NCBI GenBank assembly: GCA_031260355.1
Contig: JAIRJZ010000043.1
Coordinates: 1-64,000 of the forward strand
Direction: 5' to 3'
Source of the DNA: Burkholderiales bacterium
GTDB taxonomy: Bacteria; Pseudomonadota; Gammaproteobacteria; Burkholderiales; Casimicrobiaceae
Length of the DNA stretch: 64,000 nucleotides
Positions within the stretch are counted from its first letter, which is position 1. Each line of letters begins with the position of its first letter. The notes beneath the pieces were generated by a model. The model had not been told where the DNA came from. It made no database searches and worked only from the letters and a program-made list of their open reading frames with translations. Shown here in pieces: positions 19,127 through 28,255 of this stretch. Made by a program: the position numbers and the translations under genes.

Positions 19127-20610
19127 TCGGTTTCTGTTTTTTTCATACGACCGTACACATCGTCGAAGCGCTCGATGTCGTCTTCTCCGAGATAGCTGCC
19201 GCACTGCACTTCGATGATCACGAGCGGAGTTTCTCCCGTATTCTCGAGCCGATGTTTGACGCCGGTCGGGATGAAGGTCGATTCGTTGCGCTGCATCAGG
19301 AAAGACGTTCCGCCGCAGGTGACGCGGGCGGTGCCTTGCGTGACGACCCAGTGCTCGCTGCGAAAGCGGTGGCGTTGCAGCGACAAAGCGGCGCCCGGCG
19401 CGACTTCGATTTCTTTGACCTTGACACCGGCGCTCTCTCGCAGCACCGTATAGCGCCCCCACGGGAGGAAAACGGTGTTCGGCGTGCTGCAACGGACATC
19501 GCCGCGCGTCGCCAATTGCGCGGTGATGGCGCGCACTTCCTGCACTCGATCGCGGTGCGCCACCAGTACGGCGTCGGCGGTTTCGGCGACAATCAAATCA
19601 TCGACGCCGACGGTCGCCACCAGCCGGCTCTCGGCATAAATCCGCGTGTTGCGGCTGGCGTACGCGATGGCGTCGCCGTGCAAACGGTTGCCGTCGCGGT
19701 CTTCGGCGACGAGATCCGTCCACGCCGTCCAGGAACCGATATCGTTCCAGTCGAACGTGCCGCAAACGACAACACCGTCTTCGGTTTTTTCCATGATCGC
19801 GCGGTCGAAAGCGATATCGGGCGCAGCGGCAAACGATTCCGGCAGCGAGAAAAGATGATGGTCAGGAGAAGAAGTCTTTTTCCAGGCAGAGGCGGTGGCA
19901 TTCCACACTTCCGGCGCCAGCCGTTGAAAAGCCGCGGCGACCGTGGCGGTTTTCAGGCAAAACATCCCGGCGTTCCAGAAAATACGTTGCGCTGCGATCA
20001 GTTGAGTCGCTTCCGTTGCCGATGGTTTTTCGATGAAGCGGGCGATGCGAAAAGCGGGAGGCGCGGCATTTTCGGTCGGCAAGGCGTCGCCGGATTCGAT
20101 GTGGCCGAAACCGGTCTCGACGCGCGTCGGCGTGATGCCGAAAGTCACGAGCTGATCTTGCGCCGCGAGCTGACGGGCGCGTTGTACAGCAGCGGCGAAT
20201 GCGGTTTGATCCTCGATCAAATGGTCGGCGGGTAGCACCAACAGCACGGCATCGTCGCCGTACTGTTGCCGCGCCCAGAGCGCGGCGGCCGCAATGGCGG
20301 GGGCGGTATTGCGACCGCAAGGTTCGGTCAGAAACGCGGCGTGGACGGCATGCGCGCCGACATCGGCCAGCGTTTTTTCGACCAGCGCGCGCGCGATCGG
20401 CAGCAAATCTTTGCTGACAACAGTCAGTAGAGACTGGACATCGGGCAGCGCCGCCGCGCGGGCAACGGTTTTGCCGAACAGCGTACCGCCTTGCGGCAAC
20501 GCCAGAAACGGCTTGGGATGCTCGGTGCGCGACAGTGGCCACAAGCGTTGGCCGCTACCGCCGGCGAGAATGACCGGAATGAGGGGGGGAAGTTGTGAAA
20601 CGGTTTTCAT
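19123..20610 (-). CDS. manC: Mannose-1-phosphate guanylyltransferase / mannose-6-phosphate isomerase
   Basis: Bifunctional type II PMI-GMP enzyme (495 residues) producing GDP-mannose for polysaccharides. The N-terminal nucleotidyltransferase has 'VILAGGSGQRLWPLSR' and the 'FIEKPSA' motif. The C-terminal cupin domain carries 'GRYTVLRE', 'LQRHRFRSEHW' and 'FIPTGVKHRLEN', the isomerase half. Such genes usually sit in exopolysaccharide or O-antigen clusters; here it is coupled by a 4-base overlap to mfd, so its transcription and that of mfd are probably linked. Start ATG 20610 gives a normal length. Confidence 0.94.
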   Translation of the reverse strand: MKTVSQLPPLIPVILAGGSGQRLWPLSRTEHPKPFLALPQGGTLFGKTVARAAALPDVQSLLTVVSKDLLPIARALVEKTLADVGAHAVHAAFLTEPCGRNTAPAIAAAALWARQQYGDDAVLLVLPADHLIEDQTAFAAAVQRARQLAAQDQLVTFGITPTRVETGFGHIESGDALPTENAAPPAFRIARFIEKPSATEATQLIAAQRIFWNAGMFCLKTATVAAAFQRLAPEVWNATASAWKKTSSPDHHLFSLPESFAAAPDIAFDRAIMEKTEDGVVVCGTFDWNDIGSWTAWTDLVAEDRDGNRLHGDAIAYASRNTRIYAESRLVATVGVDDLIVAETADAVLVAHRDRVQEVRAITAQLATRGDVRCSTPNTVFLPWGRYTVLRESAGVKVKEIEVAPGAALSLQRHRFRSEHWVVTQGTARVTCGGTSFLMQRNESTFIPTGVKHRLENTGETPLVIIEVQCGSYLGEDDIERFDDVYGRMKKTETE

Positions 20611-20910
20611 GGAAATGAGAATCTACCTCAAAATCGCCGTGACGCCATAAGCATTCGTTTGGCTACCTCGTCATTCTCGCAGAAGCGGGAATCCAGACGT
20701 TCTTTCTCTGGATTCCGGCGTTCGCCGGAATGACGACTTCTTGGGGCGGACTCCTGATGCATTTTGAGACAAGTTCTGGAGCAGGTTTGGTTCAAATGCG
20801 TACATTTTTTCCCTCCCCCCTTGAGGGGGAGGGTGACCCGAAGGGGCGGGAGAGGGGTGTAAAACGCAGCGAGCTCTCGCGGAAATGTATTCACTTGAAT
20901 CAAAGCCACA
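20611..20910. repeat. Repeat-filled gap between metH and manC
   Basis: No gene. It contains a palindromic copy (about 20668-20735) of the repeat that reads CATTC..GCGGGAATCCAGA and returns as its complement, as well as a G/C-rich palindrome at 20811-20859 (CCCTCCCCCCTTGAGGG followed by GGGAGAGGGG). Related copies of both families occur elsewhere in the window. The palindromes may serve as terminators for the converging or adjacent transcripts. Confidence 0.7.
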
Positions 20911-23751
20911 CTAGGAGCTTTCTGTTCTCAGTGCCACATGGGGCGCCAACAGTTTTCGTGCCGCGGCTTCATCAATACCGTTGCGAACGGCAAAATCGCG
21001 CAATTGATCGTCACCGATCGGGCCGACGGCAAAGTAGCGCGCTTCGGGGTGCGCCAGGTAAAAACCGGAGATGGAGGACGCCGGCAGCATCGCGAAACTC
21101 TCGGTCACGCGCATACCGATCTCGGCGGCGTTCAGCCAATCGAACAGTGCAGCCATCACGCTGTGCTCGGGGCAAGCCGGATAGCCCGGCGCCGGGCGGA
21201 TGCCCTGGTACTGTTCTTTCAGCAACGCTTGAAAGTCTATCGGCGAGTTCGCTTTTTCATAACCCCAGTAACGGGTACGCACTTCCCGATGCAGCCATTC
21301 CGCCAGCGCTTCGGTCAAGCGGTCGGCCAGCGCTTTCAGCATCAGTGCCGAATAATCGTCGTTCGTCTGCCGGAAACGCTCAAGATGCGGCTCGATGCCA
21401 AGACCGGCGGTGAGCGCAAAGGCGCCGACGTAATCGCATAACCGCGCACCGTCTTCGGTTTTGCTGCGCACGAAATCGGCGAGGCTGTAATTGGGCTTGC
21501 CTTCAGGGCGTTGTTGCTGTTGCCGCAGAAGCGGCCAGCGCAACTGTTTCGCGCCTTCGCTCAGAAAAATGTCGTCGCCGTCACCGTTGTTGCCACGGCA
21601 AGCAGGCCACACACCGAAAACGGCGGCGGCGCGCAACCAGTGTTGATCGACGATCATTTTCAGCATCGCCTGGGCGTCGGCGAACACTTGTTTCGCCTGC
21701 TTGCCGACGGCAGCATCGTCGAAGATCGCCGGATAGTGGCCGGGCAAATCCCAAGTCTGAAAAAACGGCGACCAGTCGATGTAAGGAACCAGTTGCGCCA
21801 GCGGCACATCGGCGAGAAGCTGCCGCCCCGGTTTTAGCGGCGCGACCGGCGTGTCATCCATCGACGGTTTGAAGGCATTGGCTCGCGCCTTTTCCAGCGG
21901 GATCAGTGTTGCGCCTTTTTTCTGCGCGTGCTGCTCGCGGATTCTGGCGTAGTCGGCGGCAATCTCGGCGGCGAACGCATCGCGCTGCGTTTCCGACAGC
22001 AGTCGGGAAACGACGCCGACGCTGCGCGAAGCGTCCGGCACATAAACGGTGACGCCTTGATAATGCGGCGCGATTTTGACGGCGGTGTGCACGCGCGAAG
22101 TGGTGGCGCCGCCGATGAGAAGCGGGCAGCGTAAACCGGCGCGCTGCATTTCGGCGGCAACATGCGCCATTTCTTCGAGCGAGGGCGTGATAAGCCCGGA
22201 GAGGCCGACGGCATCGGCGTTGACCTTGATGGCGGTGTCGATGATTTTCTGCGCCGGCACCATCACGCCGAGATCGACGACCTCGAAGTTGTTGCATTGC
22301 AAGACGACGGAGACAATGTTCTTGCCGATATCGTGGACATCGCCTTTGACGGTGGCGATAACGATGCGCCCCTTGCTTTGTGCCTTGCCGCCCTTTTCCT
22401 GCTCGATGAACGGCACCAGATGGGCGACGGCCTCTTTCATCACGCGTGCGCTTTTGACAACCTGCGGCAAAAACATCTTGCCTTCGCCGAAACGGTCGCC
22501 GACGACGTTCATGCCTTGCATCAGCGGGCCTTCGATCACTTCGAGCGTTTTGCCGCCGCGCGCGACAATCGTTTGCCGAACGGCGTCGAGGTCTGCGGTT
22601 AGCCGCGAAGCGTTACCGCGCACCAGCGCATGAATGATGCGCTCTTCCACCGATTCCGGCCATTCGTCGCGTACCGCCTCAGCTTGTTTCCCTTGCGCAC
22701 GAAAGCGCTCGGCCAGCGCGGTCAAATGCTCGGTGGCGTTGCTGTGGTCAACTGAGCCAACGGAAGGCGAACGGTTGAGCACGACGTTTTCCACCGCTTC
22801 GCGCAATTCCGGATCGAGTTCGTCGTAAACACCGAGCTGACCGGCGTTGACGATGCCCATCGTCAAGCCGTTACGGACGGCGTGGTAGAGAAACACCGTG
22901 TGGATCGCTTCGCGCACCGTGTCGTTGCCGCGAAAACTGAAACTGACATTCGAAATGCCGCCGGTCACTTTGGCATGCGGCAGGTGTTCGCGTATCCAGC
23001 GCGTTGCCCGGATGAAATCCATCGCGTAATCGGCGTGTTCGTCGATGCCGGTGGCGACGGCGAACACATTGGGATCGAAAACGATATCTTCCGGCGCGAA
23101 TCCGGCTTTTTGCGTGAGCAGATCGTAGGCGCGCTGACAGATGGCGATGCGGCGCTCGAAAGAATCGGCTTGCCCCTGCTCGTCGAACGCCATCACCACC
23201 GCGGCGGCACCATAACGCTTGACGATGCGGGCGCGATGCAGGAATTCCTCTTCGCCTTCTTTCAGCGACAGCGAGTTGACCAATGCCCGTCCCTGCACGC
23301 ACTTCAAACCGGCTTCGATCACCTCCCAGCGCGACGAGTCGATCATCACCGGCACGCGGGCGATGTCCGGCTCAGTGGCGATGATGTTCAGAAAGCGCGT
23401 CATCGCGGCGACCGCGTCGAGCATCGCCTCGTCCATGTTGACGTCGATGATTTGCGCGCCGTTCTCCACCTGTTGGCGCGCCACCTCGACAGCGGCGGCG
23501 AAATCACCGGCCAGAATCAGCCGCGCAAACGCCTTTGAGCCGGTGACGTTGGTGCGCTCGCCGATGTTGACGAACAACGAACCGTCGCCGATGTTCAGCG
23601 GCTCCAGACCGGAGAGGCGGAGAGGCCGTCCTCGATTTGCCCCCTTTTCAAAGGGGGTGGCCGCCGAAGGCGGACGGGGGTTTGTTAAAGGGGGTGTCGG
23701 CGAAGCCGACGGGGGGTTGCCAGAAGTTTTAACGGCATTTTGATGAGGCAT
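20911..23751 (-). CDS. metH: Cobalamin-dependent methionine synthase, pterin/B12/activation subunit
   Basis: C-terminal three modules of MetH (946 residues): pterin-binding domain ('[18 protein letters not shown]', about 62 onward), cobalamin-binding domain with the B12 lower-ligand motif '[12 protein letters not shown]' (near residue 472) and 'GLSGLITPS', and the SAM-dependent activation domain ('[16 protein letters not shown]' near the end). It transfers methyl from methyl-THF to B12 and works with the separate homocysteine-binding subunit at 25630-26691. The first ~45 residues are Pro-rich and encoded by dispersed repeat DNA; conserved sequence begins at '[12 protein letters not shown]'. 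The true start could be internal to that repeat. Confidence 0.95.
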   Translation of the reverse strand: MPHQNAVKTSGNPPSASPTPPLTNPRPPSAATPFEKGANRGRPLRLSGLEPLNIGDGSLFVNIGERTNVTGSKAFARLILAGDFAAAVEVARQQVENGAQIIDVNMDEAMLDAVAAMTRFLNIIATEPDIARVPVMIDSSRWEVIEAGLKCVQGRALVNSLSLKEGEEEFLHRARIVKRYGAAAVVMAFDEQGQADSFERRIAICQRAYDLLTQKAGFAPEDIVFDPNVFAVATGIDEHADYAMDFIRATRWIREHLPHAKVTGGISNVSFSFRGNDTVREAIHTVFLYHAVRNGLTMGIVNAGQLGVYDELDPELREAVENVVLNRSPSVGSVDHSNATEHLTALAERFRAQGKQAEAVRDEWPESVEERIIHALVRGNASRLTADLDAVRQTIVARGGKTLEVIEGPLMQGMNVVGDRFGEGKMFLPQVVKSARVMKEAVAHLVPFIEQEKGGKAQSKGRIVIATVKGDVHDIGKNIVSVVLQCNNFEVVDLGVMVPAQKIIDTAIKVNADAVGLSGLITPSLEEMAHVAAEMQRAGLRCPLLIGGATTSRVHTAVKIAPHYQGVTVYVPDASRSVGVVSRLLSETQRDAFAAEIAADYARIREQHAQKKGATLIPLEKARANAFKPSMDDTPVAPLKPGRQLLADVPLAQLVPYIDWSPFFQTWDLPGHYPAIFDDAAVGKQAKQVFADAQAMLKMIVDQHWLRAAAVFGVWPACRGNNGDGDDIFLSEGAKQLRWPLLRQQQQRPEGKPNYSLADFVRSKTEDGARLCDYVGAFALTAGLGIEPHLERFRQTNDDYSALMLKALADRLTEALAEWLHREVRTRYWGYEKANSPIDFQALLKEQYQGIRPAPGYPACPEHSVMAALFDWLNAAEIGMRVTESFAMLPASSISGFYLAHPEARYFAVGPIGDDQLRDFAVRNGIDEAAARKLLAPHVALRTESS

Positions 23752-24181
23752 CTACTTCCTCCTTAATCATCATGCAAACGCTTTCAAAAAACCGATCAAC
23801 TTCATTATTCGTAAACCGCAGAACCCGAAGACCCAAAGCATTCAAACAGGCTGTTCTCATCTCATCATGTTTCATTGATTCCGGTTCATAATGTTGTGAA
23901 CCATCCAATTCAATCACGAGCGCAGCGCTGTGGCAATAAAAGTCCACAATATACTTGCCTATGATTCGTTGTCGTGTAAAGCGTGGCTTATTATGTCGGA
24001 GAAAGTCATACCAGAGATGATTTTCTTGCTTCGTGGTGTTCTTCCGAAGTTCGCTCGAATAAGGCTTTAGTGTTTTGTCGCGGGGCGCAAACCCCCGCCC
24101 GCCTTCGGCGGCCACCCCCTTTGAAAAGGGGGCTTTCCGTTCGCCGACGTTCAGCGGCTCCAGACCGGAGAGGCGGAGAGG
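23585..24181 (-). mobile_element. DUF559 nuclease cassette with inverted repeats and a duplicated metH segment
   Basis: Order on the plus strand: direct repeat A (23585-23625), 14 bases, inverted repeat L (23640-23684), nuclease ORF body, inverted repeat R (24088-24132), 8 bases, direct repeat B (24141-24181). DR-A and DR-B are 41 bases and differ at one position; both read the MetH peptide [13 protein letters not shown] and IR-R are 45 bases, reverse complements with one mismatch. This is the layout expected of an inserted element flanked by a long target duplication. No transposase is present; the only protein is the DUF559 nuclease-like one. A mobile origin is inferred from structure. Confidence 0.6.
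23640..23719. repeat. Tandem double-hairpin repeat at the metH 5' end
   Basis: Two consecutive units with the same plan: an A/G-rich AAAGGGGGTG block, a stem, a GAA loop, the matching stem and a G-run. Unit 1 has stem CCGCC/GGCGG; unit 2 has stem GTCGGC/GCCGAC. The stems differ in sequence but each pairs with its own partner. Unit 1 is also preceded by CCCCCTTTTCAAAGGGGG, itself a palindrome. On the minus strand these bases are read as the Pro-rich N-terminus of the metH product. Confidence 0.65.
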
Positions 24182-24232
24182 GCGGAGAGGGCGGAGAGGG
24201 CGGGAGGGCGGGAAAGGCGAAAGGCTATTCAC
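23729..24232 (-). CDS. DUF559 (Vsr-like) endonuclease-domain protein
   Basis: Frame of 167 codons. Residues about 55-160 match the DUF559 family, a Vsr/PD-(D/E)xK-like nuclease fold: '[18 protein letters not shown]', '[14 protein letters not shown]', '[12 protein letters not shown]' and '[14 protein letters not shown]'. The Asp of VDFY and the Glu/Asp of IELDGSQH are the likely catalytic residues. The first ~50 residues come from repeats and from a duplicated metH segment ([13 protein letters not shown]). The only far-upstream start is a GTG at 24232 with no Shine-Dalgarno sequence, so the start is uncertain. The stop lies 23 bases inside metH. Role unknown; possibly the mobility nuclease of its cassette. 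Confidence 0.7.
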   Translation of the reverse strand: MNSLSPFPPSRPLRPLRPLRLSGLEPLNVGERKAPFSKGVAAEGGRGFAPRDKTLKPYSSELRKNTTKQENHLWYDFLRHNKPRFTRQRIIGKYIVDFYCHSAALVIELDGSQHYEPESMKHDEMRTACLNALGLRVLRFTNNEVDRFFESVCMMIKEEVDASSKCR

Positions 24233-24362
24233 AAATTATTTGACCACAAAGAACGCAAAGAGCGCAAAAAAGTTTTCACGCGGAGACGCGGAGATAAGCG
24301 CTCTCCTCTCTCCTTGAGGGAGAGGGGTTGGGGGAGAAGGGAAAACAAAAAACGCGGCAACA
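24233..24362. repeat. Dispersed repeats between DUF559 and mrr genes
   Basis: Contains a copy of the CAAAGAACGCAAAGAGCG repeat (about 24230-24272, including the flanking ACAAATTATTT) and a CTCTCC/GGAGAG palindrome at 24301-24341. No coding signal. The same two families recur beside mrr at 25381-25622 in opposite orientation. Confidence 0.7.
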
Positions 24363-25274
24363 TTAATCTTCCTCAAAATAATCTGAATCAATACGCTTGA
24401 TGTCGTAAGAGGAAACCGTTGAAACGCCGATGTCAAAATCTATCATCAGGCTTGCGAGTTGTACGCCGTCGATAAGAACCACTTTTTTTGTAGATAGCTG
24501 AGAAACATACTTGAGCGCTTCTTTAGTATAGGAAGAGGTTGTGATGAAAACACCTTTCATCGCCCGTTTTCCTTCAAGCGCTCCGACGAAATCTCGAATT
24601 TCGGGGCTGCTTATGTTTTTTTCCCAGCGTTTTGCCTGAATATAGACGACATCCAGACCTAAACGGTCTTCGTTGATAATTCCGTCGACACCGCCATCCC
24701 CGCCTCTTCCGAGATGTTTGCTGGCGTCCTGTCGTGAACCGCCATAGCCCATTTTGACGAGCAGCTCGATAACCAAATTTTCAAAAAAAGTTGGGCCGCA
24801 TTTACGTACGTGCCCCAAAAGATCGTCAGCAAGGGAATCGCGAAGACTTTGATAAGCAGTTACGAGCGCTTCTTCCGGCGTTTGTTCTGTTTCGGCAGGA
24901 GGGGTTTCAGATACCGTTGTTTTTTTGCTTCTTGAAGAGGTTCTGAATTCTACGAACCCGGGGAACCGCTCAAGAAAGCTAAAGTCGATAGTGGCCGGGT
25001 TTTCGCTAAGTATTTGTTTTCCAAGTGGCGTAATACACATCACGCCACGACGAGGCGCGGCAAGCAGCCCCGCCTTTATAAGATGTATTCTTGTCCAGCC
25101 GACACGATTATCAAATACGGTTTGGCCGCTTGGTAGAAGCTCCTTGCGCTCATCATCAGTAAGATTGAAATGTTTAGCAAGTTTTTCGACGACATCCCGG
25201 CGAAAGTGCTCTTCTCCATCGGACATAAGACGGAGTAAAGGATGCATCAATTTAACGAAATTGGGGATGGCCAT
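24363..25274 (-). CDS. mrr: Mrr-type restriction endonuclease
   Basis: Protein of 303 residues, the length of E. coli Mrr (a type IV restriction enzyme that cuts DNA carrying foreign methylation). The N-terminal Mrr_N winged-helix domain covers about 5-90 ('PLLRLMSDGEEHFRRDVVEK', 'RVGWTRIHLIKAGLL'). A Pro/Glu-rich linker follows. The C-terminal PD-(D/E)xK nuclease domain includes 'FFENLVIELLVKMGYGG', 'GGDGGVDGII' and 'DVVYIQAKRW' with the catalytic D-QxK triad. No methylase or specificity gene is nearby, consistent with a solitary type IV enzyme. It lies in a repeat-rich insertion between the two metH genes. Codon use is less G/C-biased at third positions than in the flanking metH genes. Confidence 0.88.
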   Translation of the reverse strand: MAIPNFVKLMHPLLRLMSDGEEHFRRDVVEKLAKHFNLTDDERKELLPSGQTVFDNRVGWTRIHLIKAGLLAAPRRGVMCITPLGKQILSENPATIDFSFLERFPGFVEFRTSSRSKKTTVSETPPAETEQTPEEALVTAYQSLRDSLADDLLGHVRKCGPTFFENLVIELLVKMGYGGSRQDASKHLGRGGDGGVDGIINEDRLGLDVVYIQAKRWEKNISSPEIRDFVGALEGKRAMKGVFITTSSYTKEALKYVSQLSTKKVVLIDGVQLASLMIDFDIGVSTVSSYDIKRIDSDYFEED

Positions 25275-25629
25275 AAGAACCTCTTAACAAAAGATCTTTC
25301 AATATCGGGGGGTGAGCAAGCCGTGAAACGGCGCAGACCACTCGTTATGATAATGCGGCGCAAAGTGTCGGTAACTGGTTCCCTCCCCTTGAAGGGGAGG
25401 GGAAGAGTTTCCGGTGCGAAGCGCCGGAAGTTGCGATGGCAGGCACGCTTCGCTTTGTCCACCCTGTGCGCTTTGCGTTCTTTGCGGTTAAATAATTTGT
25501 GAGTTCTAACGTGCGCGCGGCAGATTGCCGCCCCTACGTTACTTACCCTAGGTTCTGTGCGTTCTTTGCGGCTAAATAATTTGTGCACTTTGAAACACGG
25601 GCGGCAGGTTGCCGCCCCTACGAGGGCTT
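25275..25629. repeat. Repeat array upstream of mrr
   Basis: 355 bases without a gene. A G/C palindrome occurs at 25381-25407. Then two composite copies follow in direct order: a GCGTTCTTTGCGG(T/C)TAAATAATTTGTG repeat at 25465-25501 with GGCAGATTGCCGCCCCTACG at 25515-25538, and the same pair again at 25555-25585 and 25597-25622. The pair therefore recurs with a period of about 90 bases. The mrr promoter should be near 25275-25380, but no convincing -35/-10 pair was found. Confidence 0.7.
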
Positions 25630-26691
25630 TCATGGCTTCGCCTTTTCCCCTGCGCTGCGCGGCACAATGTTTTTCACCGCTTCCGCAATTGCCCGAATAT
25701 GCGCCGGCGTCGTACCGCAGCAGCCGCCGAGGATGTTCACCAAGCCTTGTTCGGCGAATTCGCGGACGAGTCGTGCGGTGGTTTCCGGCGTTTCGTCGTA
25801 GCCGGTGTCGGACATCGGGTTGGGCAGTCCGGCATTCGGATAGCACAGCACGAAGGTGTCGGCGGTTTGCGCCAGCGCCTCGATGTGCGGCCGCATCAGT
25901 TCCGCGCCGAGCGCGCAGTTCAGCCCGGCGGCGAGTGGCGCATAGGGGCGCACGGAGTTCCAGAATGCTTCCGGCGTTTGCCCCGAGAGGGTGCGGCCGG
26001 AAGCGTCGGTGATGGTGCCGGAAACCATCACCGGCAACCGTTGCCCCACTTTGTCGAAAAAAGTTTCGGCGGCGAACAGAGCGGCTTTGGCGTTCAGCGT
26101 GTCGAAGACGGTTTCGATCAACAAAATATCGGCGCCGCCTTCGGCCAAGCCTTCGATCGCATCAAGGTAAGCGGCGACCAGTTCGTCGAACGTGACGTTG
26201 CGCGCGGCCGGATCGGAAACGTCGGGAGAAATCGAAGCGGTGCGGTTGGTCGGGCCGAGCGCACCGGCGACGAAACGCGGTTTGTCCGGCGTTTTTGCCG
26301 TGGCGCGATCAGCGCATCGCCGCGCCAGTGTTGCGGCGACACGGTTCATTTCACGCGCTTTGTCCTGCAACCGGTAGTCGGCTTGGGCAATGCTTGACGC
26401 GCCGAAGGTGTTGGTCTCGATGATGTCGGCGCCGGCGTCGAGGTAAGCATCGTGAATGGCGGCGACGATGTCCGGCTGAGTCAGCACCAGCACATCGTTG
26501 TTGCCCTTTTGTTCTGGTAAATGAGCAGGCAAAAGCGTGTGCTGATGGCCATGCCGACAACCTTGCGCGCCGCCGCGAAAATCGTCTTCGGAAAGATGGT
26601 GTTGCTGAACCATCGTTCCCATCGCGCCGTCCAGAATCAGAATGCGCTGGCGGAGCAGTTCGGTGAGTTCGGCAGTGCGGTCGGGTTGCAT
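25630..26691 (-). CDS. metH: Methionine synthase homocysteine-binding subunit (MetH N-terminal module)
   Basis: Separate 353-residue polypeptide equal to the first module of MetH, which activates homocysteine on zinc. The barrel motifs '[11 protein letters not shown]', '[14 protein letters not shown]', '[16 protein letters not shown]' and '[11 protein letters not shown]' are present. The zinc-site cysteines are seen in 'GLNCALGAE' and '[14 protein letters not shown]'. It ends just after this domain and the rest of MetH is encoded at 20911-23751. Between residues ~38 and ~60 there is a His-rich stretch ('[16 protein letters not shown]') longer than in the usual sequence. It starts 24 bases after the SPOR gene, so it is likely the last gene of birA-coaX-SPOR-metH. 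Confidence 0.95.
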   Translation of the reverse strand: MQPDRTAELTELLRQRILILDGAMGTMVQQHHLSEDDFRGGAQGCRHGHQHTLLPAHLPEQKGNNDVLVLTQPDIVAAIHDAYLDAGADIIETNTFGASSIAQADYRLQDKAREMNRVAATLARRCADRATAKTPDKPRFVAGALGPTNRTASISPDVSDPAARNVTFDELVAAYLDAIEGLAEGGADILLIETVFDTLNAKAALFAAETFFDKVGQRLPVMVSGTITDASGRTLSGQTPEAFWNSVRPYAPLAAGLNCALGAELMRPHIEALAQTADTFVLCYPNAGLPNPMSDTGYDETPETTARLVREFAEQGLVNILGGCCGTTPAHIRAIAEAVKNIVPRSAGEKAKP

Positions 26692-26715
26692 GGGCGAAAA
26701 ACGGACGAAAGAAAA

Positions 26716-27381
26716 TCAGGACGTTTGCGGCGGCAGGCAGACAGCACTTTGAACGGTGCTGTCGGCGAAACGGGGCAGCAGTTCGCGCAGTTGTTGTTCC
26801 AGCGCCGGTGAAGGGTTGGCGACGACGAAAAAAACGGCGGTGCCGCTGGCGCGCGGCGTGATTTTAACGCCGTTGATTTTTTTCTCGGTGAGCGCCGCGA
26901 CGCGCGACTCGGCGCCTTGTTCGGAACTGAAAATACCGAGCGACAGCGTGAAGGTCGCGCCGGGGCCCGACTCCGGTTCCAGCACGGAAACATCGTTAAT
27001 GTTCTGACGGCGCAATTCGTTGGCGCGGTTGACGGCGGCGCCACGGTTGTCGAAGCCGTCGAGGCTGACCAGCCATGAGCGCGCCGGCCCCTGGCGGCGG
27101 ATTTCCTGAAAGGCGCCGAGGCCGGGAATGCGGTTGAGCGCGGCGCGGGCGTTGTCGAGTTGCGTGTCGGCGAGAGGTCCCCATTCGAGGCACGCGGTTT
27201 CCGGCTCGGGCAAGGGCGCCGACGTGGTCGGGACGGGTTCACCTTCGGCCAGCGGTTTCAGCAGCACTATCTTGTCGGCAGCGACCGGCGGCGGCAACTG
27301 CGGCGGCGGCGTTTCTCCGCTTTGCATGTATAAAAACAAAGCGAGATTGGCGAGCAGGAGAGCGATCAGTAGAAAACGCAT
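26716..27381 (-). CDS. Membrane-anchored SPOR-domain protein
   Basis: Protein of 221 residues with an N-terminal membrane anchor (residues 3-20, 'FLLIALLLANLALFLYM'), a Pro-rich periplasmic linker and a C-terminal SPOR-like domain (about 135-205: 'TLSLGIFSSEQGAESRVAAL', 'NGVKITPRASGTAVFFVV'). SPOR domains bind denuded peptidoglycan glycans at septa. It follows coaX on the same strand, a combination common in betaproteobacteria. No enzymatic domain is present, so a cell-envelope or division-site role is inferred from the domain only. Confidence 0.82.
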   Translation of the reverse strand: MRFLLIALLLANLALFLYMQSGETPPPQLPPPVAADKIVLLKPLAEGEPVPTTSAPLPEPETACLEWGPLADTQLDNARAALNRIPGLGAFQEIRRQGPARSWLVSLDGFDNRGAAVNRANELRRQNINDVSVLEPESGPGATFTLSLGIFSSEQGAESRVAALTEKKINGVKITPRASGTAVFFVVANPSPALEQQLRELLPRFADSTVQSAVCLPPQTS

Positions 27382-27444
27382 GCGTGAGCAGTATCAAAAA
27401 AAAGCGCGCGGGGAAAACCGGCACCTCCCGCAAAGCGGGTGGTG

Positions 27445-28227
27445 TCATTCGGGAAGGTATTCCGGCGCTGCCAGCGTCAGGACGCCTTCCAGCACCAGAT
27501 TATCCACGATCGTCAGCGGTTCTGACAGGTGGGGCAGAAAAGAGGGCGTGTCGCCGCCGGCGACAAAAGTCATGATCCGGGAGGCTTCCGTTTCGTGACG
27601 CGCGGCGAGCAGTGTCCGCATTTCGGCGATGGCGCCGCGGATCGCCTGTATGGCGCCGGAGAAAACGGCATCTCCCGTCGTGGTGGGGAAATCGGCGTAA
27701 GCGCCTTTGGTGATTTCCAGCGACAGTCCGGCCGTATGGGCGGCGAGGCTTTGTCGCATCAGCGCGAAGCCGGGCAGAACGAGGCCGCCCAGAAAAATCC
27801 CGTCGGCGCTCAACGCGTCGATGGTGGTGGCGGTGCCGAGGCTGATGACCAGGCAAGGCATTGGCGGTGTGCCGGCGGCGCGCCGTTGCCGCCGATAAGC
27901 AGCGGCCAGCGCCGCCCAGCGATCAGCGCCGAGCCGGGAAGGATCGGCATAGCTGTTTTTGATACCGGCGGCTTCCGGTTGCGCCGTCAGCCACTCGACC
28001 TGAACGCGCCAACGCATCATCTGCATTTCGATTTTGTGCTGCATTCCCTTGCCGGCGACGTTGACTCCGATGACACGCATAGGTCGTTCTATGTTTTGCC
28101 AATGAGTAAGCGCCAACACACCAACATTGGAATTGGGAATCGAGCCCGACATCGACCAGCCGCAGCGGTCGGCAACCGCCCATTTCAAGCGGGCGTTACC
28201 GGCGTCGATGACCAGAAGATGATCCAT
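27445..28227 (-). CDS. coaX: Type III pantothenate kinase CoaX
   Basis: Catalyses the first committed CoA step, phosphorylation of pantothenate. The 260 residues carry the ASKHA-fold motifs 'LLVIDAGNARLKWAV' (phosphate-1), 'LGADRWAAL' (GADR motif) and 'VISLGTATTIDAL' (phosphate-2). CoaX enzymes are insensitive to CoA feedback. It lies 28 bases downstream of birA, the standard betaproteobacterial pair (the coaX gene is called baf in Bordetella). Confidence 0.94.
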   Translation of the reverse strand: MDHLLVIDAGNARLKWAVADRCGWSMSGSIPNSNVGVLALTHWQNIERPMRVIGVNVAGKGMQHKIEMQMMRWRVQVEWLTAQPEAAGIKNSYADPSRLGADRWAALAAAYRRQRRAAGTPPMPCLVISLGTATTIDALSADGIFLGGLVLPGFALMRQSLAAHTAGLSLEITKGAYADFPTTTGDAVFSGAIQAIRGAIAEMRTLLAARHETEASRIMTFVAGGDTPSFLPHLSEPLTIVDNLVLEGVLTLAAPEYLPE

Positions 28228-28255
28228 GCTGATACAGATTCCCCGGAATTACTTT

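Noticed and set aside
26692..26715. Cobalamin riboswitch controlling metH
   Set aside because: Only 24 bases separate the SPOR gene from the metH N-terminal gene, too short for the element, and no B12-box was seen.
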